In this document: piece by piece, positions 35,190-46,871 of the stretch | Layout of the letters: each line of letters opens with the position of its first letter | Numbering within the stretch: the stretch's first letter is position 1 | From: Hippophae tibetana | Taxonomy: Eukaryota; Streptophyta; Magnoliopsida; Rosales; Elaeagnaceae | Assembly: GCA_037013495.1 (NCBI GenBank) | Contig: CM072812.1 | Coordinates: 72,361,340-72,425,339 of the forward strand | Length of the DNA stretch: 64,000 bases | Reading direction: 5' to 3' | Program-made: the position numbers and the translations under genes | Notes under the pieces: generated by a model | Told to the model about the DNA's origin: nothing | The model's input: the letters and a program-made list of their open reading frames with translations, nothing else | Database searches by the model: none

Positions 35190-36035
35190 GTCGACTAAAG
35201 TGTTGTGGTACTTTTTGCCAATACCTCATTTTAAGAGAATGCTTAAAAGTAAAGAGATATCGAAGATAAATCCATGAATGGTATTTTGCGTTATCTAGTA
35301 GATTCCCCATGTTGGAAGGTAGTAGATGAAAAGTGGCCAAATTTTGGGTCGGAGCCTAGGAGTTTGCATCTTGCTATTATCGTTAATGGGATCAACCCTC
35401 ATAGCAATCTACATAGTAGATATAGTTGTTGGCCAATGATTATTGTCACATATAACCTTCCTCTTGGGTTATGTATGAAAAGAAAGTTTATGATGCTTTC
35501 CATGTTAATTTCCAGACCAAAACAGTCGGGTAGTCACATTGATGTCTACTTGGAGCCTCTTATTGATGACTTGAAGAAACTTTGGGATGAAGGAATTGAA
35601 GTGTATGACTCATACAAAAAGGAGTACTTTAATCTTAAAGTAGTGGTATTGTGGATAATAAATGATTTTTTGGCTTATAGAAATTTATGTGAACATGTGA
35701 CCAAGGGGTACAATGCATATCCAGTATGCAGTGAGAAAACTTGTGCTCAATATCTATTTCATTCAAAAAAGATTTCTTTTGCTAGACATACTCGATTCTT
35801 TCCAAAAGGGCATAAATTTTGATCTCGAAATAAAGGTGTAAGTAACAATGAAGAAGAAGATATTCAAGTGGCTTTGCAGGGAGAAGAAGTGTTACACAAA
35901 TTACAAGGTATGATCTTCAAGAAGTTGGGAAAATGGGACTTAGTTCTAAAAGTAACGGCTAAATTACAATGAAAATTCAGAGGAACATGAAAAGGAAAAT
36001 AAATGCAAAAATAAAAAGGTAGTCTAGGGAAAATA
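35190..36035 (+). pseudogene. TNP2-like transposase relic of CACTA element 2
   Basis: Reads from STKVLWYFLPIPHFKRMLKS (near 35195) through an open frame at 35274-35822: WKVVDEKWPNFGSEPRSLHL, IVTYNLPLGLCMKRKFMML, DVYLEPLIDDLKKLWDEGIE, EHVTKGYNAYPVCSEKTCAQ, HTRFFPKGHKF. These are TNP2 (Transposase_21) landmarks. The N-terminal transposase-associated domain present in element 1 is missing here: only about 380 bp separate the left terminus from mid-TNP2, so an internal deletion is inferred. A stop follows HKF at 35820. Confidence 0.88.
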
Positions 36036-36044
36036 AAATTCAAA

Positions 36045-37042
36045 ATGACTGCAAAGAAGAAGGTAAAACCTGACAATAGTGACAAATGTTGGAAGAAGAT
36101 GTCAATTTTTTGGAAGTTGCCTTATTGGGAAACATTGCCTATACGACATATACTAGATATGATGCACATAGAAAAGAATATATGTGATATTCTAATTGGA
36201 ACACTTCTTGATATTCCTTTTAAAACAAAGGATGGTATTGCTACCCGCTTGAATCTAAAAGAATTGGGAATTAGAAAAGAACTGGCTCCAATTAAACATA
36301 GAGCACGAGTTAAGTTGCCTCTTGCTTGTTTTACACTTTCTAGGGATGAAAAGATAACATTTTACAAATGTTTATTAGGATTGAAAGTTACCGAAGGTTA
36401 CTCATCAAATGTTAAAAACCTAGTATCAATGCAAGACTTAAAGTTATATGCTTTAAAATAACATGATTGTCATGCTCTTATGCAACAATTATTGCCGGTG
36501 GCAATTAGATCAATTCTTCCAAATCATGTTCATCGTGAAATCACTCATCTTTGTTTTCTTCAATTCCATTTGCAAGAAACAATTGTAGAATATGAGCTTC
36601 ATAAACTACAAGTTGAACTTGTTGAGACATTATGCTTACTTAAAAATTACTTTCCACCTTCATTTTTTGATATCATGGTTCACTTAACTATTCACCTTGT
36701 TAGAGAAGTGCATTTATGTGGTCCTGTATACATACGATGGATGTATCCTTTTGAAAGATTCATGAATTTTTTGAAAGGTTATGTTCATAACCGTAATCGA
36801 CTAGAGGGGTGTATAGTTGAGTGTTATATTGCAGAAGAAGCTATTGAGTTTTTCTCTGAGTATCTATATGGTGTATCCATAATTGGAATCCCTCAGCCTA
36901 GGTTTTCTTTGGGTGGTGGTTTAGAGAATATTGGTGAACCAATAAGTTCAGGCTCAATTGAAACCATCGTGCAAGTTCAATGGGAACAAAGTCATCGTTT
37001 GGTGCTTGCAAACAATAAAGAGATTGAACCATACATAGGGTA
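36045..37042 (+). pseudogene. TNP2 C-terminus and DUF4218 of CACTA element 2
   Basis: Two stretches open in one frame, 36045-36461 and 36480-37042, are separated by a single stop after LKLYALK. The first holds PYWETLPIRHILDMMHIEKN and DIPFKTKDGIATRLNLKELG. The second is a nearly complete DUF4218: HALMQQLLPVAIRSIL (reading from before its first Met), LVREVHLCGPVYIRWMYPFE, RFMNFLKGYVHNRNRLEGCI, EQSHRLVLANNKEIEPYIG. Function unknown; carried by most TNP2-type CACTA elements. Confidence 0.88.
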
Positions 37043-37499
37043 AAAATGGCTTCATTTAAATCTACATTTCATAATTTCTTAAATTATCATTTCATATATT
37101 ACTCACATTACTCATATGCAATAGGATGTACATGGATATGTTAAAGGCAGAACCTCGAAACAGGAGAAAAGGAGAGAAATACTTTCAAGATGAACACAAT
37201 CGTAATTTTATTTATTGGTTTCGAGATAAAGTTATGGACGAGTTAAGTGTCCCCAATAATTTCATCATAGAAACTATAAGATGTCTAGCAAAAGGGTTGT
37301 AGTATGATGTTATCAAGTATCCTGGATATGTTATAAATGGTTTTCAATTTACAATAAAGTAAGGGATGAAATTAATGTTAATCAAAATAGTGGGGTTATG
37401 TTAAATGCTCAAGCTTTGCACTTTGCAAGTTCTAAGGATAATAACCTGGTACTATCTGAAAGGACTTATTATGGAGTTATTCAAGAAGTTTGGTAGTTA

Positions 37500-37880
37500 G
37501 AATATCATATTTTTCATGTTCCAATATTCTTGTGTGACTGGGTTGAGGATAATCAAAATGCACTTTGTAAGAGCGAATTAGGATTAACTCTTGTTAACCT
37601 TGGCAAGATAGGTCATCGAGATGACCCATTCATCATGGCCACTCATGCTAACCAAGTATTCTATGTAGAAGATCCTATAGACACAAAGTGGTCAGTTTTG
37701 TTGATACCACCTAAGCAAGAGTTTTATCACAAAGATGAAAAATTAAATGAAATTTTGTTTGAATATGGATCTTTTGCTAACAATATACCTAACTCAAATG
37801 ATGCTAATGATTTAGAAGATGATAATTCAATATATATGCCCAATGATTGTGAGCCAACTTGGATTGATCGAGGAAGATAA
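37500..37880 (+). pseudogene. DUF4216 of CACTA element 2
   Basis: VFHVPIFLCDWVEDNQNALC, GLTLVNLGKIGHRDDPFIMA, HANQVFYVEDPIDTKWSVLL are diagnostic of DUF4216. A stop interrupts the reading upstream (near 37497). The C-terminal part is acidic (NDLEDDNSIYMPNDC). Confidence 0.85.
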
Positions 37881-38029
37881 CTTTTTCTTTATTTGCATTT
37901 TTTTATTAGGTATGCATCATAAAATATATTATGTGTTTGTTTCTATTTACAACTTATGTGTATAATTATTTATTTTATTTTCGATTATAAATTGATATAT
38001 ATTCATTTATAATGTTTTAATTCTTTGTC

Positions 38030-39430
38030 TATAGGTATATGGATCCTAATGAGATTGTTGACGATTGTGACAAGGATGAAAGAGTTAGTAATGAACACAA
38101 CTCCTTGATAGGGAGAGTTCTACGAATGATGATACTTCTTCAGATACGAAAAGACCATCTAAAAGAAGGAAAAAAGAAAAAAAGTTAAAAATGGTAGAGG
38201 TATAACAAAGATGAAGAAAATTACTAGATCAACGTGCATAGAAAAAATTACAATTGAATTTGATAATGAATGCAACCCAATTGGAAAGAAAGGAACAAAA
38301 ATGATTAGTTGGATATGTGTGTTAGGAAAAACAATGATTAGGATTATTTATAATGATTGGTGGAAGGAAGTTTCTAAAGCAGATAAAGACATGATATTGG
38401 CAACATTGAATGTAAGTATATATATTGCACTTGTGATTTTTGATCCTTTCTTATTTAGTTTTATTGTTAAATTTTCATGTGAATTTATAGGAAAAATACA
38501 ATCTTCCAAAGGCATTCAAACATAAGTGCCTTAAGACGGTTACTTCAGGATGGAAGATATTCAAAAAGAATTTGAGGAAAAAATACATTAAGCTTTATTT
38601 GGACCCATTGAATGAGAAGAAGCTATACAAACCACCTAAGAAGTATGAATGGGTACACAATGATTGGCATGCATTTGTGAATTACACACGATTTGAGAAA
38701 TTCAAGGTATTATTGAATACAAAAGTATAAATATTATCATTTAATATTTTGAATTCATATGCTCTAAAAACCCTATTCATATATGTGCTCTTATTAGAAA
38801 TCAAGTTTCGAACATGTTGAGTTGAGGAAGCATAATGAGTATAATCATCATACATGAAGAATGGGTTTTTCCAACCTAAGAATTCAATTGGTGAGTTATT
38901 AAAATTAAGTTTGAATGGTAATTAGTTACATATTTAGGTATACAATGTTTTTGTAACTCATTATACATATCTATATGAGTCAAGTAGTAGTGGTATACCA
39001 ATTCAGCGATCTCATGTATTTATTGCAGCTAACACTCCTAAAGAAGAAGAGTTCAAAAGTAAACAAGTTCAAGATAAAGTGGAAAAAGTGATAATTATTC
39101 AACATGTTAGATAATATGTTATGATTAATCGATTATATTTATGCTTATTATTTTATGTTTGAATTGTTGTAGAGTAAAATACAAGATAAGATTAACAGTG
39201 GTGAGATTGAAGAAGAGATGGATGTAGATGCAATGGTAATGGCATTGGGGAAGGATCATCCAGGTCATCTTAAAGGATGCTCCCAATATACAACATCTAC
39301 TGAATATTTTGCATGCCTAGAAAGTGTACTAATTATCCATCCAATGAAATGGTAAATATCTTAAATGAGATGGTGTTAATGAAGGAAAAGCTTGCAAGCT
39401 TTGATATCATGAAGGCATAGATAGATGCAC
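38030..39430 (+). pseudogene. Plant transposase (PF03004/Ptta-like) segment of CACTA element 2
   Basis: Spliced-looking: the exon at 38211-38408 (WICVLGKTMIRIIYNDWWKE, VSKADKDMILATLN) continues after a GT-AG intron (38411-38490) as KYNLPKAFKHKCLKTVTSGW, KIFKKNLRKKYIKLYLDPLN, YEWVHNDWHAFVNYTRFEKF. Later exons (about 38800-39430) are degraded, with QEEDG-type acidic and VPR/STEYFACL-like sequence. This is the second CACTA protein of the En/Spm type. Not intact. Confidence 0.75.
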
Positions 39431-40054
39431 TAAGAGCCGAGTTACTGGGAGATAGAAGTGTGGTATATTCAAGTAATTATCTAGAACATAATAATCCAAT
39501 TGATAGTTTCAATGAGACTTCTTGTACAAATAATATTACACCTACATCTACACCACACATCCAAGAATTGCCACTCCTCCTCATGTGCCTACATTTCATA
39601 TAGGATTAGTTGTAAGTAATCTTCAATATTCATTATTTTTCATATTTTAATTTTGATTTGTGTGGTGTTTAAGTCATAGTATATATGTTTGTTCTAATAC
39701 TATATAGGGAATAAATTGTTTGCTTGCATATGAGACACCATCTCATATTGTGGCACGTGGGAGGGTAGGTGATTCCTCTAGTGGTGTTTGTCATGGACAA
39801 CCTTTGAACGGGAGTTGGAAGGTTTCCATTGTGGATGATATTGAAAAGAATTGTCCCTTACCTATACCAACAAAGGGAACATAATACAGTTACGAAAGTA
39901 GTCAATTCATTTTTTGCCTGGCCTCCACATCTCGTCATATTAGGAAAGGATGTAGTAAGGATATTTTCTTTGTTGTTTATTTATTGTTTTCATTGTTGAT
40001 TAATTTAAAAATATAAATATAATTTTATTAGATTTCTTCATATTGTGAATAAAT

Positions 40055-41395
40055 AGGATTTGAGCAAGGAGAAATCAAAGTTACCCATTACCATTGGCAA
40101 CAAAAAAGGAAGCTCAAAGGAAAAACCTATGGACAAAATATCTTCTAAGAAGCCTGCTTTGGTACCAATAAAAAAACCAATTTCATATACATATGACCAA
40201 ACTAGTGGGTTTCCTAAGCATGTTAGATTTCTTATAGTTGCATGCTCATCTGCATCTTCGGTTAATGATCTTGTTGTTAAAGTTCCAATGGAAGTTCAAA
40301 TCTTAGACAATGAACTGCCTATTTTTCTATCAGTTGAGTGTGTAGAACAATTTTACACAAAGGTAGAGATTAGCTATTCAGTTGTCAAATTGTGGATACA
40401 GTTAGTTTATTTGATTTTAATTTATTTTTAATTTTATGATAAGTTAAAAGTTATCACTTGCTATTTTATTTTGATTGTATTTTTTGTCATTAAATTTTGA
40501 AATTATTTCCTAGGCGATGCTACAATGAATTGAAAAAGAAACATTTGAATGATGTGATTAAATTTATTGATCCAAGTTGGTTGTATGTCATTAAGAATAA
40601 GAGAACACGTACTCAAATTGCGAGACAAGTTTTTGAAAGGATGCAAAATACTCAAGAGGGAGATAAGTGGATTATTCCATATAATGAAGGGTAAGTGGAT
40701 TAGTTGTATAACATTTATGAAAAATTATGTTATGTAATCAAATGCATTTACCAATATATATCTTACTATAAATTGATGTAGGTACCATTGGATCTTAATT
40801 GTGTACGAGCCATTCATAAATACCATTTATTATTTGGATTCAATGTGGGGTGAAATGGTCTCTGATATTGAAAACATTATGAATGAGTAAGTTATATATT
40901 TTTTTTAAAATTTAATGTTCTTGTTAACAGTAAGTTCAATGTATCTTCCCAATTAACTCTTATTTATTTTTCCTTCATTATATAGAGTTCATATTATGTT
41001 GAATGGTCATCAAAATCGAAGGTCTCAAGGTTTATCAATATGGTCTAGAATGAGAGTAAGTTATAATTAATGCATGGTTTATTAAACTCCTTAACTTCAA
41101 CCTTGTAGATTTTTCATATCTATTTATATTCACTAAAAGTAGTAACAATATTTATTGATAATATCTATGTAATGTCTTTTTGATTAGATAATGTATATTA
41201 ATGTTACAACTCAATTTTCATTCTAATGAACAGTGTCCTAAGCAAGATGATTTGGTAACTTATGGGTATTATGCCCTTATGTTTATGAGGATAATTATTG
41301 GCAACCTATTTGTTTCTATTATTGACTTGGTAATAATTTCAATAATTTTATGTATTTTCATTTCTTATTTTATTCATGATTTCAATTTTTAATTA
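40055..41395 (+). pseudogene. Ulp1-like (C48) protease of CACTA element 2 with the catalytic cysteine replaced
   Basis: Exon-like patches: a basic N-terminal segment (40060-40400, with many Lys/Ser and PKHVRFLIVACSSASSVNDL), 40497-40690 (RRCYNELKKKHLNDVIKFID, IKNKRTRTQIARQVFERMQN), then YHWILIVYEPFINTIYYLDS (about 40783-40845), which keeps the histidine (HW) and aspartate (LDS) motifs, and CPKQDDLVTYGYYALMFM (about 41233-41287). In the last motif the expected Cys of CGYY is Tyr (codon 41261-41263), so a protease made from it should be dead. GT-AG introns separate the patches. Confidence 0.78.
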
Positions 41396-41419
41396 ATCAA
41401 AATAGGTGGTTAATTAGCT

Positions 41420-41423
<4 letters not shown>

Positions 41424-41467
<44 letters not shown>

Positions 41468-41470
41468 ACA
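41424..41470. repeat. Compound (AT)n(GT)n microsatellite
   Basis: An uninterrupted run of AT dinucleotides passes into GT dinucleotides inside CACTA element 2. Confidence 0.95.
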
Positions 41471-41539
41471 TTACACCTTAATCATGAAGGAATTTACACT
41501 GACACTGAAGTTGATGAGATGCGGAATGAGTGAGCAGAA

Positions 41540-42640
41540 TTCACATATCAATTCTTACAACTATAACTCACCATATAGTCAAATAAAATGCTAAGGTGAA
41601 TGATGTGGGATGTTCATGACTGGTTTTTTAATAAAAAATCTGGATTTCCTGTGTCATTTTTAGAGCAAGAAGTAGATAGGACTCTTGTGTGTTCTTGATT
41701 TTGAATATGCATGATTATAGTAATGTAATCTGGATTTTGGTATGCATCATATATATTAGATGCTTATATTCACAGGTATTGTCCAATGCTTACAAGGACC
41801 CTTCATCTGTATCTTTGTTATGCATAATTGATATGGGTATTACTAAATAATAATGCTGCTACTCTTATTGATATGTGTAGTACTAAATAGTAATACTGTT
41901 ATTGTTATTGATATGGGTATTATTGATTTTGTTGAATTGTCTCTCAATTTTTCGTTTTATATCGAGTATCATAAATTTACTTAGAGGCTAGATAAGCATT
42001 CCATGATTGTCACTCTTGAACATGTTGAATAACTACTTATTATGGACCATTTTTTGTATATGCAAGAACAAATGTAGATTGAAGAGCTTATTGTGTAAAT
42101 ATGAGGTATTGCTTATATTCAAGTAATCTAGACGTTGGTATGTTCATATATAGTATATGTTTATATTCATAGGTACTATCCCATTGTGTCATTTATTATA
42201 GACATTTTTATGACATTATAATCATGATGTAACCTATATATTAAGAATAAATAAGTAGAAAGGACTCTTGTGTTCTAGATGTTGTATACACAAGATTATA
42301 TTCATGGAAACTGGATGTTGGTATGCTCATACTAGATGTTGTTTTTTATGAGGAAATTAATGCATGGTGCGAAGGACAAAGATTTTGAAGAATAACATTA
42401 TTACAATGAGACTTACTCTTTTTCAGATTGATTTGGATTGTAGACAATATGATTAGTTAGCAACCTTAAAGTTTTTTCATGTATTTGTTTTTTATATTTT
42501 TGGAACTCTTTAATTAGTTAGTTTTTATTATAAGTGTTTTATTTTATTATTCTATTAAACTCTTAATGTAATATCTCTTTTAAATTTAATATAATTAGTC
42601 TTAATTTTTTTAATTTTCTCAATTTATATTTGAAAATTGA
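41540..42640 (+). other. Non-coding 3' part of CACTA element 2
   Basis: No domain was recognised. Loose repeats of 'gatatgggtattactaaataa' type occur near 41830-41930, and 'ggatttttgg/tatgcatcatatatattagatg' phrases recur at 41740, 42140 and 42320. It leads into the subterminal repeats at 42690-42863. Confidence 0.5.
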
Positions 42641-42866
42641 GTGTAACCTAAATTATTATTATTATTTTTGATTATAAGTCTATGACCTTGGTTATAGTAA
42701 AACGGTGGCCATAGGTGAGACATATGGTCTCAGTTATTGAAAAATTGAGGCCATAGATAATGACCTTTGATCTCTCTCACTTAGGCCTCGGTTCTTATAA
42801 CCGTGGCCATAGATCTATGGTCACGGTTAAAAACCGATGCTATAAGTACATATTTTAGTAGTGCTC

Positions 42867-43949
42867 GTTAAAAGGTATATATGAAAGAGTTTATGAATAC
42901 AAATGGACTAATAGTTTGCATATGTTTAAAGAAGAAATGCTCAAAAGTGGGGCATCAATATTAATCTCATGAAAGGAATCAAATGAAAGGAATCAAATGA
43001 AAGGATTTATAAAGAAATCACATTTTATTTTCATACATAAATCAAATTCATCATATAAAAATCTCAAGTAACATTCCTTTTAGGAAATGAAGAAAATGCA
43101 ATGAATTCTTTGGAAACTATTTTCTATATTTTTTCTTTTGTATTTAAATAATTCTCACAACCTTGAAGGATAATGAGTCATAGTATGTAGTTTATACTAT
43201 TTATTTTTCTCCTTTTCTCCTTTTCTTTTATCTCTAATTTTTTAAAGATATTGTTCTTCTTCCTTTTTCTTTTAAGAAAGGACCCATGTACAAATTGTAC
43301 ATATATTGTATGATAGAGTGAGCAACTAATTTGTACCCTTTTATTTTGTTGAGTTAAATAACCCTTTATATGTCTTTTTTTTAAGAAGTCATGCATGAAT
43401 GAATAGAAAGACATATATTTTCAATTTCTACTTAACTTATTCAATTTAAGCAATAAAAATAAATATATGATCCTCTATTAGATGTAAAAATCTTAACATT
43501 CAATGTAAAGACCTATAGAGATCATCTAACAATTAAAATTGATAAGAAGAGTACTTATAGAGTAGAAAAATATCATCAATTAGAATGGAAAGATAATGAT
43601 CAAAATATATTCTCACAAGGATAATTTCCACTATTTGATTCCTAAACACTGATTTTGGGTTCATTGTAATTTCAATACTTTATCATGAAGTACTAGTTAT
43701 GACAAAAACTATCAAATTATCATATTGCTACATGAAATAGTTTTGAAATTAATCTAACAATGCAAAGACTTGATCATTCTCTTAAAATTAACTTTAAAAT
43801 ATATGATAATTTTGTAAGAAAAATTTAAAAATAAACCAAATTCTTAAAATTTTAATTTAGTACATAATTTTATAAATGTAACTTTTCTTAAAATTATTTA
43901 ATAACCTAGATATTTAAAAAAATTAAATTTTCTCTTATTTATAAAAAAA
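42867..43949. other. AT-rich sequence without recognised genes
   Basis: A short tandem of aatgaaaggaatcaaatga lies near 42970-43010. No coding domain or element end was recognised. Confidence 0.5.
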
Positions 43950-45270
43950 TCTAAAAAAAGGGAAAAATAAACAATAAACAAGTGAAAAACAGAAGAGGGC
44001 ATCCTGAGGCATGAAATATTTGTGCGCGGCTTGAAGTTTTAAAATTACAACAGGTAGAATTCAGAACAATTTGTGTAATGGCATGAAAAAGTGTATGCCA
44101 TGGGCACGTAAATTTTTTCCTATAACTCTTTTCGTACGTGAGAAATAGAGAAACACAATATTTTCTCACACGTCTTCAAATTTTTTCTCAAACTCTACAT
44201 TTTTTCTCCCCCAAACATATATAATCTCTCAAAAATCTAACCTTTCTTTAAGTTTCTTTCACAAATCCTTTCTAAAAATCAATTACTAACCAATTTCCAC
44301 CATTCTATAAAGAAATTTTTAAATTTTTCAAGCTCCTTCAAGATTTTTAACTTCAAAGGGGTGTTCTTCATTTTCTTCAAAACTTAAACAATAAAAAGTA
44401 AGTCTTCATAATTTTTGAAATTTAATTCTTCAATTTAATATTTTTGGAATTTGTGGAGTATTTATATTTATTAAAAGTCCAAAATACTATTTAGGATGAG
44501 GATAGGGTTAGGAATTATTTGGATTAAACTGTGTTTTTAAATTTTTGGTGAACCCCTATTTATATATTGTGATATAAATTTGAAAATAGCACCTAAGAGG
44601 TCTAGGAAAGGAAATGAGGTTTTAACTTCTAGAGATTTTGATAATTCAAAATTTTCAAGTTTTGACGCTAAAGTTTGTTTTGAAAAAACGATGGAAGTTA
44701 ATAAAGATTTTATGCCAGAAATGATGATCAAATTTAATAATAGACTTGAAGATATAACCGATATAATAGTAGTCCTAGGCTGGAAGAAGTTTTTACAGAA
44801 ACTAGAGGCTACTATTGAATCTCTAGTTTGGGAATTTTGCCCAAATTTCCTTCATGCTGTCGATGATAAAGTTTTTGTTAGGAATATACTAGTTCAATAT
44901 GGATCAAATGATATAAATGCACTTTTGTTTAGTACATGTTGGAAAAGGTGTAGATGAGCAGTATCTTAGTAATGTAGATTTTACTATAGTATTAGAAGCC
45001 TTGGCAATACAAGATGTTGAATGGATAATTGCTGGTGGTCAACAAAAAGGCTTTGAAGCAAAGTATTTGAACAAAATTTTAAGAATTTAGTAATGCTTCG
45101 TATGTTCTTGAATGATGCCCAAAAAAACATTATAGCACTGTTGATAGAGAGATGTCTATTTATCTATATGCAATTGGATCTAAGATACCTATGGATATTG
45201 GAGTAATAATTCACCAAAGAATTAAACTATCTACAAATAGTCACCTTGTGGGTTTCTTTTCCCCCAACTA
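43950..45270 (+). mobile_element. Athila-like Ty3/gypsy fossil fragment with a 'putative plant transposon protein' reading-frame relic
   Basis: About 43955-44140 recurs at 53155-53330 (gcatgaaatatttgtg-, aaaattcagaa-, cctataac), consistent with LTR or leader sequence. From about 44575 a protein relic begins KIAPKRSRKGNEVLTSRDFD and continues through DKVFVRNILVQYGSNDINAL, resembling the plant-specific domain (Transposase_32 type) found with Athila-like elements. The relic fades near 45270, where plastid-derived sequence begins. Broken, several breaks, old. Confidence 0.6.
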
Positions 45271-45274
45271 ATTA

Positions 45275-45795
45275 TGTGCCTCGACATCTAGCATTGGGTA
45301 GACCTTATACAATAAATATCCTAGCTTTACCATATATTTTGTTTCATTTCTTCTGGAATATGGATCTACTAATTGAAATTCAATGCGTAATCTTAAAATT
45401 CAATGTGTATTCTTGAATAATCTCATTTTTCAATTATTCAACCATTTCATTTTAGCAAGTTAGTCAGATTAGTCAACATTTATATGTTTCGATGTAACAA
45501 AAAGTAGTTATTTGTCACAAGTAGTTTTGTTGGTTGGTTAATTGGTCACATTTTATTCATGAAATGGGTTGGATTGGTATTAGTCTGGATATATAAAAAT
45601 CATTCTATCAGATCTAATGTACTTATTAGATCTAATAAGTACCTTGGGTCAAAATTAGGAAATTCTATGGGTCAAATCTTTAGTATTATCTTATTTATTA
45701 CCGATGTATACTATTTAGGAAGAATACCGTCTCCCATTATTACTAAAAAACTGAAAGAAACCTTAAAAATGGAAGAAAGAGGGGTGGGGGTATAA
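45275..45795 (+). pseudogene. ycf1 (TIC214) 5'-region relic, plastid-derived
   Basis: Reads [20 protein letters not shown] then HFFWN near 45280-45360, and after frame breaks [20 protein letters not shown] and [40 protein letters not shown] (45562-45790). This matches the N-terminal membrane region of the plastid Ycf1 protein, a protein-import (TIC) component. Only the N-terminal part after the first roughly 70 residues is present; it has stops and small deletions. Confidence 0.9.
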
Positions 45796-45804
45796 ATTTT
45801 TTAT

Positions 45805-46115
45805 TCTTATTTGCTATTATTTTCATGAATGGTTTGAATATTACAAAGATTTGACTCTTTGAATCGTTGGAGATGGGGTTACTATTCTAGTTTGTACAAG
45901 TATTTTTATTTTACTATTGACTACTATTATGGATAAGTCATGGTGTGAGATTATTTGAAATACAAGGTCAAACTAGATTATAAATCAAGGTTTGATAAGT
46001 AATAGTTAACAAATTGGAATTCATTTATCAACATATTGTTTTTCTTCCATTTGAATTCATTTCAATAATTCTTTTAGTTGCTTTGATGGGTGCAATAGTC
46101 GCGGCACACCAGTAA
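45805..46115 (+). pseudogene. ndhG 3'-half relic, plastid-derived
   Basis: Reads MNGLNITKI in one frame and [45 protein letters not shown] and FISIILLVALMGAIVAAHQ-stop in others, matching the C-terminal half of plastid NdhG (NADH dehydrogenase-like complex). It ends at the normal terminal CAG TAA (46110-46115). Frameshifts and stops present. It directly abuts the ycf1 relic, which is not the plastid arrangement. Confidence 0.9.
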
Positions 46116-46325
46116 AAAATCTTTAGAATTAGAAACAACAATCCAAAAGAAACCTTACTATTTGTTATTGCATCTATTTCTCTTTAATTAGAGTAATTGA
46201 ATATTTTTTATTTCTAAAAGAGAAATCTTTTATTCAATTTATTGTTAATAGATTTTTCAATTGAATCCATTGAATTTTTATTCATATTCTATTGAAATGA
46301 ATCAAAATTGATAAGAAGTAAGTCA

Positions 46326-46486
46326 ATGATGCTCAAACAAGTACTTGTTTTGAGTACTTAGTTATTTTCTATTAGTATTTATGGATTGAGCACGAGTCGA
46401 AATGTGGTTAGAACTCTTACGTGTCTTGAATACTGAATGTAGTTTATATTAATTTTGTAACATTTTGTGATTTTTTTGATAGTCTC
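46326..46486 (+). pseudogene. ndhE 5' fragment, plastid-derived, fused to psaC
   Basis: Starts at the ndhE initiation codon (46326) and matches the first roughly 53 codons of plastid ndhE (LSTYLFSI-like, STNMV/SRNVVRTLTCLEY-like, [13 protein letters not shown]). It breaks off at about 46486, exactly where psaC sequence begins, so the rest of ndhE was deleted. In the plastid ndhE and psaC are separated by an intergenic spacer. Confidence 0.85.
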
Positions 46487-46719
46487 CAGTAAAGATTTAT
46501 GATACATGTATAAGGTGTACTCAATGTGTCCGAGCTTACCCTACAAATGTATTAGAAATGATACCTTGGGATGTGTGTAAAGTGAAAAAAATTGTTTCTA
46601 CCTCGAGAACAAAAGTTTGCATTGGTTGTAAGAGATGTGAATATGCCTGTCCAACATATATCTTAAGTGTTTTGGTTTATTTATGGCATGAAACAACTCA
46701 AAGCATAGATCTAGCTTAG
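46487..46719 (+). pseudogene. psaC relic (photosystem I iron-sulfur subunit), plastid-derived, frame still open
   Basis: From codon 46489 to the stop at 46717-46719 there are 76 uninterrupted codons: [76 protein letters not shown]. It lacks the first few residues (MSHS). Of eight Fe4S4-cluster cysteines seven remain; the last of the first CxxCxxCxxxCP motif is Tyr (RAYP). About twenty substitutions are seen relative to the remembered plastid protein. No plastid signals remain in the nucleus, so it is a relic. Confidence 0.92.
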
Positions 46720-46871
46720 TGATACGTTCCAAAAAACTCTACTTAAATATATTTGCTTGATTTTTTTTTAATTTACCAACAAAAACTCGCACTCAAAATA
46801 ATAAGAATATAGATATTTGAGCAATTAATTTAAGCATTTGTTTTTTGGTCCAAGCATATCTTGTTTTTATC

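Larger units (their letters stand above)
34812..42863 (+). mobile_element. CACTA (En/Spm) transposon, element 2, 8052 bp
   Basis: Starts CACTACTACAATATG and ends, reverse complemented, CACTACTAAAATATG, with the 3-bp target duplication CTC on both sides (34809-34811, 42864-42866). Subterminal regions carry repeated short motifs of the type cctcggtt / ggccatag / accgtggctatag (at least three at the left end, at least five at the right). Plus-strand coding relics in order: TNP2 (N-terminus deleted), DUF4218, DUF4216, plant transposase PF03004-like, Ulp1-like protease. Stops interrupt several of them, so the element looks non-autonomous now, though less decayed than element 1. Confidence 0.95.

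Noticed and set aside
36045-37042. Stand-alone host gene encoding DUF4218
   Set aside because: Lies inside exact CACTA ends and in the usual order of CACTA proteins.
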